From Fistulifera solaris (taxonomy: Eukaryota; Bacillariophyta; Bacillariophyceae; Naviculales; Stauroneidaceae): 64,000 nucleotides of DNA. Below the pieces are notes generated by a model, which was not told the DNA's origin, searched no databases, and saw only the letters and a program-made list of their open reading frames with translations. The position numbers and the translations under genes are program-made. The first letter of the stretch is position 1. Each line of letters begins with the position of its first letter. The stretch is taken from NCBI GenBank assembly GCA_030295235.1, contig AP026147.1:727903-791902 (forward strand), read 5' to 3'. Below, in pieces: positions 1 to 11,807 of this stretch.

Positions 1-169
1 GGTTGAGGAGTGGTTCACGCGAGGAAGTTTATCACAACGCCAAAGGAGGGCACTGTTCCTGTGACCTCAAAACAACCCGCGACAGGAAATTGTAATCAAG
101 ACTCGTCATATAGAAAGACAGATGCGAATCATAGATTTCGAAAGTGATTATTTATTTGACAGGTCAAAA

Positions 170-1110
170 ACGAAACGCAGCTCAAATTCCTGGACCAGTC
201 ACACAGAATTCCAGTTGGGCACAGAATCATTTACTCCGCATTCCAGAATTTCTGGAATAGGCATGAAATTGCCGTTCTACACAAAAACAATACGGAGTAA
301 TTCTAAAATTTCTAATACGTGATATTAATCTCTGTCGGATCCAAAACACCGATTTCAGACTGATTTCAGATTATCTGGAACGTGCAAGACATGGCTGTGT
401 GACTTGAAACGACAAGTCCAGAATTTCTGGACCAGTCACACAGAAGTTCTGTCTGACACAGAACCACTTAGTCCGGATTCCAGAATTTCTGGAATGTCCA
501 CGAAATGGACGTTATACTCAAAACCAATAATTCTAGAATTTGTAATACGTTAACCTAATCTCGGACGGACGCAAAGCATCGATTTCAGATTATCTGGAAC
601 GTGCAAGACATGGCTGTGTGACTTGAAACGACAAGTCTAGAATTTCTGGACCAGTCACACAGAATTTCTGTCTGACACAGAACCAATTACTCCGGATTCC
701 AGAATTTCTGGAATGTGCACGGAATGGCCGTTATACTTGTACTCAAAACCAATAACTCTTGAATTTGTAATACGTTAACCTAGGTCTATTCTCTGTGGGA
801 TCCAAAGCATCGATTTCAGATTATCTGGAACGTGCAAGACATGGTTGTGTGACTGGAAACGACAAGTCCAATTTCTGGACCAGACACACAGAATTGATTG
901 ACAAAATCTCTGCGTCACCCAAACTAGGTCTAACGATTCCAGAATTTTTGGAATGTGATCAAAATCTTTTGTGCGACGCAAAACATCGATTCCAAAATTT
1001 CTGGATCTTCCAGACTTTCTGAATTTCTGGAACTTTTCGTAAAGACCGATATCCGAATTTTGGAAGGCACGCAAAATTTCTATGTGACGCGAAGCACCGA
1101 TTTCCTCCAG
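170..1110. repeat. ~225-bp tandem repeat array with palindromes
   Basis: Four degenerate units can be aligned by the landmark GACAAGTCCAGAATTTCTGG followed by ACCAGTCACACAG. Landmarks start near 178, 414, 633 and 863, so the period is about 219-236 bp. Each unit also carries a second palindrome, TTCCAGAATTTCTGGAA (8-bp arms around one base), and the block GATTTCAGATTATCTGGAAC. The fourth unit is the most decayed. Short reading frames here run through repeat sequence on both strands and look non-coding. Function is unknown; it could be a satellite or a decayed mobile element. Confidence 0.85.
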
Positions 1111-1315
1111 ATTTTTATTTAGAGGAATCTAGAGTGTGTGGTCTGGGAGCTTGACGGAAATTACTCACTCCGAGCGGTTCCGATTATCTACGGTTTCGAT
1201 GTCGTATCGATTCCTAAATATCTATGAACGAAACTTGGTTTCAACGATAAATATTATCTTTAGCAACCGAAACGGTATGTTCGCTCATAACGCAAAACAA
1301 GTAATGTGTTTTTTG

Positions 1316-1474
1316 CCAGAGAGAAAAATTCTCTCTGAAGTGAGAAAATTTCTCTCTTTAGAGAGATTTTCTCTCGATTTCTCTCTTAGAGAGAAATTTT
1401 CTCCCTTAAAAGAGATATTTCTCCCTATTTCTCTCTTTAGAGAAAGTTCTCTCTGTAGAGAGATATTTTTTCTA
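1316..1474. repeat. AGAGAGAAA/TTTCTCTC-rich repeat, copy A
   Basis: A ~150-bp block of alternating AGAGAGAAA and TTTCTCTCT words that can fold on itself many times. The opening TTCTCTCTGAAGTGAGAAAA and the following order of blocks are shared with the copy at 2176-2335, so the two are diverged direct copies and not just independent simple sequence. Confidence 0.75.
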
Positions 1475-2175
1475 TGCTTTCGTTCACTTCTTTGTGTAAT
1501 TAAGGTTAAAAATCGACGATGAAGAGACCTCAACACACAACGAACAACCGTTATCGCACAAAACAACCAACGCAAAAACAAAAAGACGGTGCAGCGAGAC
1601 AAGCATTTCTAATTACTAAAATGTAATTTGTCCCCGATAGCTAGTCATCAATTGACCTCGTCAACAGGAACAATGGGGCTTAGCTTTGGAAAGACGAATG
1701 GCGCGTGTGCAGGCCGAGTGCCATTTTTGGCTCGGCGTCGTGCTGTTTGGTGCGTTCCATTTTCAATTTCCCTTTTGTTTTTACTGTGAAAACATATTTG
1801 ATCCGCGGCTCATTGGACACAGTTTGTCTTTTCCATGCTGACTGAAGAGTCTGGCAAATTTCCGCGGTCTGGGGCTGCTTCGTTTTCCCGGGCTTGTTGA
1901 GTTTCCAGCACGCCACGGCCGCATCTCAGATCATTCAGAGATTTCCCTCTTAATCCTTTGGTCTCTCATTCTTGCCATTAATCAAAAGCGTTAGATAATA
2001 GGTTTTGAGTTGATATGAATTACTCTTTTGAAAAGAAACCTCTTTCGATACTTGTCAAGCAGAAAAGTAATGCACCGACGCGAACGACGCCCGACGCCCA
2101 CATTGTACAGTACAAGTACATAAAATTCGTTCAACAGAGGAAAACTCTAAACAGAAATCGTCTTACTCCATAATG
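1475..2175. other. Intergenic, no gene supported
   Basis: Lies between the two AGAGAGAAA-rich repeats. The longest reading frame (minus strand, 1680-1916) is Lys/Gln-rich, shows no recognisable domain and has no supporting context. No tRNA or transposase signal seen. Confidence 0.6.
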
Positions 2176-2335
2176 AAAATTTCTCTCTGAAGTGAGAAAA
2201 TTTTTCTCTTAGAGAGAGATTTTCTCTCGATTTCTCCCTTAGAGAGAAATTTTCTCCCTTAAAGAGAAATTTTCTCCCTATTTCTCTCTACAGAGAGAAT
2301 TTCTCTCTATAGAGAGAAAATTTCTCTCTATAATG
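2176..2335. repeat. AGAGAGAAA/TTTCTCTC-rich repeat, copy B
   Basis: Second copy of the block at 1316-1474, in the same orientation 860 bp downstream. It shares TTCTCTCTGAAGTGAGAAAA, then TTTTCTCTCGATTTCTC, then the CTCCCTTAAAGAG region, with scattered substitutions and one extra TCTCTCTATAGAGAGA unit at the right end. Each unit is locally palindromic. Confidence 0.75.
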
Positions 2336-2760
2336 ACAAAAAATTACTTAGAGACAAACGGCATTTAAGCTCATAGCATAAAACGTGTATCGGAATTTGT
2401 CGCGAAATGTTGTACAATTGAGTAGAGTACAAATGTTTCCGTTGAAATAATTACTATATAAGCGTAAACTGTATAGTATGTTACGGAGAGACTTCCGACA
2501 AGCACCCTGTGGTGTCTTAACGTGCCATGATAAACTACCGGTACCGGTAGGGGGCGTGTGGTGCCTTCACTTACCCAGAAAATCTGACTGATTGGTGCTT
2601 GTCACCTACCCCGAAAAATCTGGGTAAGTTGTTTTTCGGGCATTCATCGCTGTCGTCAGTCGGCCGTTACTGGTACAATAAAACGAGTGAAAGGAATAAA
2701 CGACAATGAACAAGACCTTTTCCGAAGAGACAGCTTTAGATTACGTTCTTTCATGTTCGC
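2336..2760. other. Intergenic 5' region of the CysRS gene
   Basis: Contains the perfect 16-bp palindrome at 2535-2550 (CTACCGGTACCGGTAG) and two facing words CCCAGAAAATCTG (near 2575) and CGAAAAATCTGGG (near 2610). These resemble the CCAGAAAATCTGG cluster at 46.2 kb. Presumably holds the promoter of the downstream gene, but no defined core element is obvious. Confidence 0.5.
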
Positions 2761-4410
2761 ATGGCACACTTAGCACTGAAATCACGCATGCGAATGCGTT
2801 GTCACGGATTGTTTTCCTTCTTGACTCTTCTTTGCCTTTCACGGCCTCTTTCAATTCAAGCATGGTCGATTACACCGAAGTCTCGCCCTGTCTTGCAATT
2901 CTATAACTCGGAAACACGCACGAAACAACCTTTGACCAAAGATCCGGCAAAAGATACAATCACAATGTACACTTGCGGTCCTACCGTTTACGATGCGGCT
3001 CATTTGGGGAATTTCCGCGCTTTCTTAACGTACGATGTCATGAAACGCGTCTTGCAGTATTTTGGCTACAAAGTTGAACATGTGTGTAACTTAACCGATG
3101 TCGATGACAAGATTATCAAGAAAGCAAACGCAATGAATGCGAAAGATGCCAAGGAGATTACAGTAATGTACGAACAGCGTTTTCTGCGCGATTTAGATCG
3201 ACTCAATATTGTACGAGCGACACATTATCCTCGCGCTACCGAACATATTCCCGAAATGATGCAATTGATTACCAATTTACAACAAAATGGACTAGCGTAT
3301 GAAACAAAGGACGGGTCGTGGTATTTTCGAACGCGTGCGCAGCCCAAGTACGGACAGCGATTGGTGCAGAATCAAGTGGACGACGACGACACCACCGTCA
3401 TCAACAATAGTGACGACGATAATAATACCGACAAGGAACATCCCGCTGATTTCTGTTTGTGGAAAGCGTTCAAAGAAGGTGTCGATCGAGATGATTTGGC
3501 GTGGTCATCGACAACGATTTCTCGCGGACGACCGGGATGGCATTTGGAATGCAGTGCCATGTCACGCAAATTCTTCCCACGGACATTGGACTTTCACGGC
3601 GGTGGACATGATTTGAAATTTCCCCATCACGAAAATGAAATTGCGCAATCTGAAGGAGCTTTTCCCGACACGTTGCCCTTTTGTAATTGTTGGTTTCACA
3701 ACGGCTTTGTCACCATTTCGGAGCAAGACACGAAAATGAGTAAAAGTTTGGGCAACTTCTTGACGCTGGAATCCGCTTGTCCAACACCCTTGCAAGTTCG
3801 AGCGTATCGTTACTTGGTTGTGACCAGTCAATATCGACAAGACTTAAAATTTACGACGGAATCTATGCAAGCCAGTACCAAGGCCTTGAAACGAATGGAC
3901 AAGGTGTGGTCGGCCTTGCAATCATACTACGAGCCTGAAGTCGGTATCACCGACTATAGGGATGTTGATGGCAGAGTACAAGCGCAATGGGAGAACTTTG
4001 AAACTGCCATCGCGGATGATTTGAGTATGCCCAGAGCAACAGCTTGTTTGTTCGCCCTGATCAAACTGGCTGAGCAGGAACTGAAAAGTTCAGGAGATAC
4101 GGACATGGATGAAACAAAGAAACACCTTTTGCAAAGCATTGCATTGGTCATGAGGAAAATGGATCAGGTCTTGGGAGTGTTTTACACCGTTCCAGAAGAC
4201 GATTCAGCGAGTGATGCCGACGATCAATCCGCTCGACATGACAACAATACCATCCCAGAACGAGTTCAGAACTTGGTCGAGCAACGCAAAGAGGCCAAGA
4301 AAAACAAAGATTATGCACTAGCAGATCAATTGCGACAAGAGATACTGGAGTGCGGTTTTGTGGTGCAGGATGGTGCGCAAGGAGTGACGGTTATGCCCGT
4401 AGAGGCGTAA
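2761..4410 (+). CDS. Cysteinyl-tRNA synthetase, probably organelle-targeted
   Basis: Charges tRNA-Cys with cysteine (class I aminoacyl-tRNA synthetase). Intact 549-codon frame. Catalytic hallmarks are complete: Cys72 in TCGPTVYD, the HIGH-type box HLGN at 81-84, GRPGWHLECSAMS at 256-268, the zinc-site GGHDLKFPHHENE at 281-293, and KMSKS at 325-329. A short acidic insert (about 206-227, Asp/Asn-rich) splits the catalytic domain. The N terminus is a hydrophobic signal-like segment (about 12-34) ending S-I-Q-A-W, which fits the A/aromatic cleavage motif of diatom plastid precursors, so I infer plastid (possibly also mitochondrial) import. Start alternatives are Met10 (2788) and Met12 (2794), which sit better before the hydrophobic stretch. 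Its 3' end faces the methionine aminopeptidase gene 60 bp away. Confidence 0.95.
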   Translation: MAHLALKSRMRMRCHGLFSFLTLLCLSRPLSIQAWSITPKSRPVLQFYNSETRTKQPLTKDPAKDTITMYTCGPTVYDAAHLGNFRAFLTYDVMKRVLQYFGYKVEHVCNLTDVDDKIIKKANAMNAKDAKEITVMYEQRFLRDLDRLNIVRATHYPRATEHIPEMMQLITNLQQNGLAYETKDGSWYFRTRAQPKYGQRLVQNQVDDDDTTVINNSDDDNNTDKEHPADFCLWKAFKEGVDRDDLAWSSTTISRGRPGWHLECSAMSRKFFPRTLDFHGGGHDLKFPHHENEIAQSEGAFPDTLPFCNCWFHNGFVTISEQDTKMSKSLGNFLTLESACPTPLQVRAYRYLVVTSQYRQDLKFTTESMQASTKALKRMDKVWSALQSYYEPEVGITDYRDVDGRVQAQWENFETAIADDLSMPRATACLFALIKLAEQELKSSGDTDMDETKKHLLQSIALVMRKMDQVLGVFYTVPEDDSASDADDQSARHDNNTIPERVQNLVEQRKEAKKNKDYALADQLRQEILECGFVVQDGAQGVTVMPVEA

Positions 4411-4470
4411 TCAATAGGCTCAATAATTAATACGGAAGTCGATCCACGCAAATATTTCTATTACTCCTAT

Positions 4471-5691
4471 TTATACTCCCAAGCCATGCTTCTCTCGATT
4501 AATTTTCGTTTGCTTTTCCACAGCATCTTTACTAGTTCCCAACCATATGCCCAAATGGACTTTAGATTCGCGTTCCCAAAATTGTAGAGGCGAATCCTCG
4601 GTTTTTCCGGTGAGCGCTTCGACACCATCCGGTGTAATCAACAAAGTGTGTTCGAACTGCGCCGAGCGACCCCCGTCGACCGTCGTGGCCGTCCAATCAT
4701 CGGGCCAGCTCAAATGCTTGGCACTGCCCTGACAGATCATAGGTTCAATGGTAAAAGTATGTCCCGGAGCCATTTGACCATTGGGTTCATTGTTGCGATA
4801 ATGCAAGATGTTGGGTGTCGTGTGAAAGATACTACCGACACCGTGTCCACAGAAGCCTTTGACGGTACTGTATCCTTTCGCGACGACGTGATCTTCAATC
4901 AAGGCGCCCAAATCTTTGTAATAACGATCGGGCTTGACGTACTGACAAGCTAGTAACCAAGCATCGTAGGTCGTTTGCAACAAATCACGAGAAGCATCAT
5001 CGCACTCGCCGCCAACCACAAACATTTCACTACAATCCCCGTGATGTCCATCCTTATAGACGGTGATGTCTAAATTAATGATATCACCGGCTTGCAAAGG
5101 TCGATCATCCGGAATTCCATGACAGATAACTTCATTCACGGAAGTACAGCATGATTTCGGGTACCTGTGATAATTCAAAGGCGACGGATACGCGTTGTTT
5201 TTGATAATCATTTCGTGTACCGCCTGATCAATTTCATCGGTCGTAACACCCGGTGCTACCATTCGCCCCGCCATATCGAGTACTTGACGAGCCAGACGTC
5301 CCGCTGTTCGCATGGCTTGAATTTGTTCGGGTGTTTTCGGTTCAATGATCCACGGCAAAAGCGGTCGTTGTGCGGCAGGACGTCCCGTTTTGGCATAATC
5401 GGGTTGCGGAATATGAGCAGGGACCGTTTTTTGTGGTGTTTGTTGGCCCGGACGAATCGTTCCAGCGTACGGAAAGGATGTCATGACAGGTGTTGTACTT
5501 GCAGGAGCACTTCCGAAGCCTTTTCCGGATCCTTTCTTCGTTTTGCTAGTTCGTTTTTCATAACAGCGTGTCAAAGACGGAGCAGTCGATTGTCGTGTTT
5601 TGAAAAGAAAGGCAGAAGTGCTGTGACTCGAAAGATAGATGCAACAGCCGACAAACAAGAAAAAGTTCTTGTTGAATTTCATCATTGTCAT
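4471..5691 (-). CDS. Type I methionine aminopeptidase, plastid-targeted
   Basis: Removes the initiator Met from nascent proteins (peptidase M24A). 406 aa, intact. All metal and catalytic residues line up with the bacterial enzyme at the family's spacing: His191, Asp208, Asp219, His283, His290, Glu316, Glu347. Residues 1-28 form a signal peptide ending in S-T-S-A-F-L-F, a clear ASAF-type motif with Phe at +1, followed by a Ser/Thr/Lys-rich transit region, so import into the complex plastid is likely. The catalytic domain starts near residue 115 after a Gly/Pro-rich linker. Met1, Met3 and Met4 are all possible starts at nearly the same place. Convergent with the CysRS gene, another plastid-translation function. 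Confidence 0.95.
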   Translation of the reverse strand: MTMMKFNKNFFLFVGCCIYLSSHSTSAFLFKTRQSTAPSLTRCYEKRTSKTKKGSGKGFGSAPASTTPVMTSFPYAGTIRPGQQTPQKTVPAHIPQPDYAKTGRPAAQRPLLPWIIEPKTPEQIQAMRTAGRLARQVLDMAGRMVAPGVTTDEIDQAVHEMIIKNNAYPSPLNYHRYPKSCCTSVNEVICHGIPDDRPLQAGDIINLDITVYKDGHHGDCSEMFVVGGECDDASRDLLQTTYDAWLLACQYVKPDRYYKDLGALIEDHVVAKGYSTVKGFCGHGVGSIFHTTPNILHYRNNEPNGQMAPGHTFTIEPMICQGSAKHLSWPDDWTATTVDGGRSAQFEHTLLITPDGVEALTGKTEDSPLQFWERESKVHLGIWLGTSKDAVEKQTKINREKHGLGV

Positions 5692-6759
5692 ATCACAGAA
5701 ATAACAAGAGAAGCGAGCCGAATAATTGTAAGGTGATTAAATAGAGAGTATTAGAAAAGGAAGAAAGGATAAAAGAATGAAGTGCTTGTTTTCAACCTCT
5801 TATTCTTTCCTTTTGATGAAGGTAAATAATGAACAACAAAATTAAAAGCAACGAAGCGAAAGTGACGTTCCTAAAACGCAGTGCGTACGACGTACGTACT
5901 GTATCTCCATCCTTAAATCGAGCCTACCATTGTCCGGATAGTTTAGATCGAAATTCATTGCAATAAAATACGATGAGACTATAGCTGACTAGCGGATATT
6001 CGTATCTCGCTTTATTAAGATATACGTTCTCGGGATGTGAATTATAAAAAGTGTCTTAGATGTTCAAATGGGCCAATTACTTTTTCAATAAAAGAACTTG
6101 AATATTTACACTGATACAAAATGTATATGACTTTTTCTGGTGACTGAACTGATTTGCAGTCGCGGACTTGGCGTCATCGATCACGTCTATTCCAAAATAA
6201 TTGCTACAAGCTGCTTTTCGAGGGCGTAAATTAACGTGTTGCGTTTACAATACATATCTAAAAATACCGTGACACCCTTGCCTAAATAAATCTTGTACTA
6301 TCGTTATTTCTGGCCCTCTTCACGTCCACTTATTCACACTTGACAGGTTTTGCTTCATGACTGAAAATGCAGTCGTGGTAAAGTTGATTAACATTTCGGG
6401 TGTATACTACGGTGTCGGTCGGACATTTCGTTGCAGTCGATGTTGTAGCGAAAGACCTTCATTCGCAAGGAAGTATAACATACTTGCCTTCATTTTATAT
6501 GTTTTCGTTTGCAAGAGTTGTTACCGCATTAAAGTGCTCTAGTCTATTTTTCGCTCTCCTCCACTATCCTGCTTTCTGTTATTACATTTCCGCTCGCGGC
6601 GCTTTTGTGATCGCACAGTACATACGCAAAGAAATCCGGGGGACGTTGCGAGAACCTCACGGCGCGAGTTTACGGCTGTTTCACCTTTTCCTGTACAGGC
6701 AGCAGCTTCTATACGTCTCTTAACTATTTCTTGTGAAAGATCATTTCAATAACAAAAAC
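5692..6759. other. Intergenic, ~1 kb, AT-rich
   Basis: Upstream of both the MetAP gene (minus) and the kinase gene (plus). Small frames at 6357-6723 have no recognisable features. Contains one good copy of the GACTG/CAGTC hairpin at 6356-6377 and a weak relative at 6141-6163. Holds the two divergent promoters; no clear TATA position could be fixed. Confidence 0.5.
6356..6377 (-). repeat. GACTG-CAGTC intergenic hairpin, copy 1
   Basis: CATGACTGAAAATGCAGTCGTG: imperfect inverted repeat with a CATGACTG arm facing CAGTCGTG. It is the reverse complement of the form found at 32.4 and 52.6 kb, with one extra A in the loop. It lies about 380 bp upstream of the kinase start. Confidence 0.6.
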
Positions 6760-7929
6760 ATGTCAGCAACGGCCACATTGCGGTCCTTCTTCAAGCAAAC
6801 GAGAACTTGGGCGTATTTTCTGTGGCAAATTGTGCAAGATTTCTGGGAAAATCTTTCGGGGCCGCTTATTACGTTTCCCAATCATCATTGCACGGTGCGT
6901 CGAGGGCGAGAATTAGCACAAGGAGGATTTTCTATTGTTTGGGAAGCACATGCGGTGCAGCGCAACAACTCGAATGCTCTCAATACGAACCGTACTTACG
7001 CTCTCAAACAGTGCAATGTCACGGATCGAGAGTATCTGCGAGCGTGTCAAGCTGAAGCGGCAGTCCACGAAGCATTGCATCATCCCAATTGTATGCCGTT
7101 GCTGGGGATGACGATTGTTTCGTCTCATTCGAATCAAAAAACGTGTTTCATGCTCTTTCCGTTCTTTACCAAATCGCTGCGCGATCATGTTAATGAATCA
7201 CTATTCAGTCATTCGAACAGCGCTATCAATCAGTGGACGGAAGAAATTTTGCTTCAAGTGTTCCACGGTATTTTACAAGGAGTGCAAGCCATGCACCAAG
7301 CACAATACACGCATCGCGATTTGAAATTGGAAAATGTTTTGCTGGATATCTCCCAAAAAAGCAACAGGATTACACCTATACTTATGGATTTCGGTTCTGC
7401 GGGGCCCTTGTATGCACCCGCATCGACGCGTTCGGACTTATTGCACATTACCGATCAAGCGGCGCAACATACGACCATCACCTACCGTCCTCCCGAACTA
7501 TTGGAGGGCACCTTGTGGCCCTGTGAGGCTCATACACGCACACTCGATTATCAAAAAGTCGATGTATGGAGTTGTGCATGTATCTTGTTTGCCATGATGT
7601 ACGGAGCTTCGCCAGTGGAGTGGCAAAATGGGAAAGTGGTGGAATGTACGCCACTCTCGATCTTGAATGCGCGCATTACGGTCACAAATCACCACAGTCC
7701 ATACTCAACGGAGCTGCATCAGTTGATCGCGTCGACGTTGGTTCAAGAACCTGACCAGCGACCAGATTTGACGAAACTGATTCAGCAAATCGAGTCGTTG
7801 CTTGTGCAAAAGCAAGGAACCGTTCCCCGTACCAATCCGTCGGATTGTTGGTGGTATTCATTGAACGAGCATGTGTACGATACAGCGGAGGACAAAGATG
7901 ATGTATCATTATTGCGCTCTCGTGTCTAG
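6760..7929 (+). CDS. STK16/NAK-family Ser/Thr protein kinase
   Basis: 389 aa from the first ATG; the frame is open to a GTG 27 bp upstream, but the ATG with AAAACATGT context is the better start. Kinase signatures: Gly-loop LAQGGFS about 52-58, ALK Lys83, HRDLKLEN at 185-192, DFGS at 210-213. The activation segment continues with a long QAAQHTTITYRPPEL block, and the hinge region reads LFPFFTKSLRDHV. Both match the STK16/MPSK1 subgroup of the NAK family, which works at the Golgi and in vesicle traffic. Human STK16 is lipid-anchored at an N-terminal Gly; here the N terminus instead has an aromatic hydrophobic stretch (about 14-33) that could act in membrane association. Intact, intronless. Confidence 0.88.
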   Translation: MSATATLRSFFKQTRTWAYFLWQIVQDFWENLSGPLITFPNHHCTVRRGRELAQGGFSIVWEAHAVQRNNSNALNTNRTYALKQCNVTDREYLRACQAEAAVHEALHHPNCMPLLGMTIVSSHSNQKTCFMLFPFFTKSLRDHVNESLFSHSNSAINQWTEEILLQVFHGILQGVQAMHQAQYTHRDLKLENVLLDISQKSNRITPILMDFGSAGPLYAPASTRSDLLHITDQAAQHTTITYRPPELLEGTLWPCEAHTRTLDYQKVDVWSCACILFAMMYGASPVEWQNGKVVECTPLSILNARITVTNHHSPYSTELHQLIASTLVQEPDQRPDLTKLIQQIESLLVQKQGTVPRTNPSDCWWYSLNEHVYDTAEDKDDVSLLRSRV

Positions 7930-8208
7930 CGGACGGCTTTATTTTGGATGGGACGACATGCATTTGGGCCTGGCACATTCGAACAAAACAAATCGCAATT
8001 TGTTTACTACGCCCAACAGCATGGTTACAAGCTTATCTATTAAGTGCGCGCGCTTTGTATACCTGGTAGCCTTCTTGCAAGCACGCACAATATTTGTAAA
8101 CGAAGAACTCTTCTGGGCCTCTCTGCAACTTATAAGCAAGCACTTTGATAAACTCGATACAACTGCACGTGCTCCATGGGACCTACAAAGACATCTCCTG
8201 TCCGCTTG

Positions 8209-8753
8209 TTAGAGATATTTTTCTTGCCGACAAAAAGAACGTGCTCTTTCTTTCAATGTTTCTATATTGACGCTTTCCCAGTCCACCGACTGATGCGGCA
8301 AAAGATTGCTCCTCCGGAATAGACGGTCGCCGGTAGACCTTGGCCCGAAGCTAGTGCCCGAACGGAATCCATAGTTTGGCGTACTAATTTGCGTGTCAGT
8401 TTGGGGCCGTCTTCTGCATGCAGCAACCATGCTTGCATGTCTTGAAGCCATTCTTCGGAATCTGATTTCGGTGATTTTAGAGAAGAAAGAGTTGATTTGT
8501 GTTTATTTGAAATTTTCGAATGGCGCTTGGAAGTTGACGGGGAAGAAGGACTCTTTCGCTGTTTAGTTCTAAATTGCTTGGTCGGTGTAACGACCGTAGA
8601 TTGTTTCTTAATATCATCAGTTATTGTGACTTCTTGAAGACGATGTTTGGCTGGAGAAGATGGCGCAGTCATCTCTCTCTTTCTGTTATCGTTTGCTTTT
8701 ACACTTCCGTGATCAGATCGGAGCAATAGTAACCAAGAGAATATATCTGACAT
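8209..8753 (-). CDS. Small unknown protein, frame broken near 8300
   Basis: Not recognised. From the ATG at 8753 the protein begins with a short hydrophobic stretch, then a Lys/Ser/Pro-rich low-complexity middle, then an amphipathic part (DSEEWLQDMQAWLLHAED). The frame stops at 8262. Adding one base to the A4 run at 8300-8303 (T4 on the coding strand) lets it read into the overlapping frame ending at 8209 with the tail SVNIETLKERARSFCRQ, which looks like a natural helical C terminus. Met28 is an alternative start. The same kind of single-base break occurs in many conserved genes of this window, so I favour one gene over two. Confidence 0.5.
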
Positions 8754-9409
8754 TATAACTAGTATCTTGTAAGAGCGCGATAAATGCTTGTTGACGCCTG
8801 ATGGCCGATGTTGTTGTGCTTCAAAATAAACATATTATAGTCATCGTTCATCGTCGTTTCGTCGCGACCGCAGTTTACCGCTACGACAGTCGTCCCATTG
8901 GATAATGAAACAATAAACAGACGCTTTCAATAACTCATTCCTAGAGCAGCTAAGCCATCGCAATAACTGCTAGTTCTATCCCGATTTATCCCGCAGCATG
9001 AAGAAGTGTGACGGTTTGGTGACGGTTGCCAAGCGCGAATCTAAATTGTATTGGCAAATAGTTGACGCAACCGAAGGCAAGTCAAACGAAGTAGCTTCTT
9101 TGTGCAACTTGTACAAAGAAACCTATAGACAAAAACTCTAGCAATAATATAGCAGAAAGATGAGGACCTTTTGAGGTTTCAGCCGCTCAAAGCAACCTCC
9201 CATTGTGTCGCGCTCTAGCATTTCGGCGCGTCCTGTCCTCTTTGTGTGTATACACACTCCGTTTGAAACTTTGATTTTCAATTGACTATGTAGATTGTTG
9301 CGAGAGAATGCTTCCGTCGTTGTTTTCATTTTGTTTCCACTTAAGGCTGCTTATACAACCCATGGTCATTCATATTTCACACGACATGAGAATCTCCACA
9401 ACATTTGTT
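8754..9409. other. Intergenic, no gene supported
   Basis: Between the small unknown gene and the 3' end of the helicase gene. The minus-strand frame at 9138-9329 shows no features. No RNA gene or repeat recognised. Confidence 0.5.
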
Positions 9410-11242
<1,833 letters not shown>

Positions 11243-11807
11243 GTTTCCTTGAAGCTAAATAAGATGAATCAACCTTGTATTCTTGATTGGCTGGAAAATG
11301 CCAATGCTTATTGTGAGAGAGGGTTGGTTCTTTCTCCTTTTTCTTTTTTACGCTTTCTCGTTTCTTTTTGTCGCGGGCGAAATATTGATTGGTGGTGTGT
11401 TTCGTTGCGATGACGAGCGAAGGACAGACGAAATGGTGGATGATGGATGCGTGACTGGATGGGTCTCTGGAAGTCATGAATGGATGAAGATCATGACCGT
11501 ACACAACAACGTCAGATAAAACCACGTCACAAGCACTTGTGGCTTGGTCGTAGGAGAGAACAAAAGGGAAAAGGGGCCGAGTTAACATACTATACAAGGT
11601 ACAGTACGTGCTGACTTTCTATAGAACAAAACGTAGTCTTCTTTGTTTTGACACACAAAAGTCCGCGAAACAACGAAACTTCGAAAGTGCTCCGCGCCGC
11701 GCGCAAAGCAACATTTTGTTTTTTGTTCTTCGTTTCATTTCCTTCTCTCTGATCTCTGATTGCAAGCTGCATCCTAAATAGACAATTACCAGGCAATCTC
11801 CTGAAGA
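11243..11807. promoter_or_regulatory. Shared divergent promoter region
   Basis: 565 bp between the helicase (minus) and kinase (plus) start codons, so it must hold both promoters. It contains pyrimidine-rich and purine-rich tracts (11320-11370 and 11640-11760) but no single element I can identify with confidence. Confidence 0.45.

Noticed and set aside
775-1074. Opposing ~75-100-residue frames on both strands
   Set aside because: They run through the tandem repeat array and reflect its palindromes; no protein features.
1136-1602. 105-128-residue frames on both strands over the AGAGAGAAA repeat
   Set aside because: Arg/Glu/Ser periodicity is produced by the simple repeat itself.
4648-5736. 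Plus-strand frames of 101 and 189 residues
   Set aside because: Antisense to the intact methionine aminopeptidase gene, no domain.
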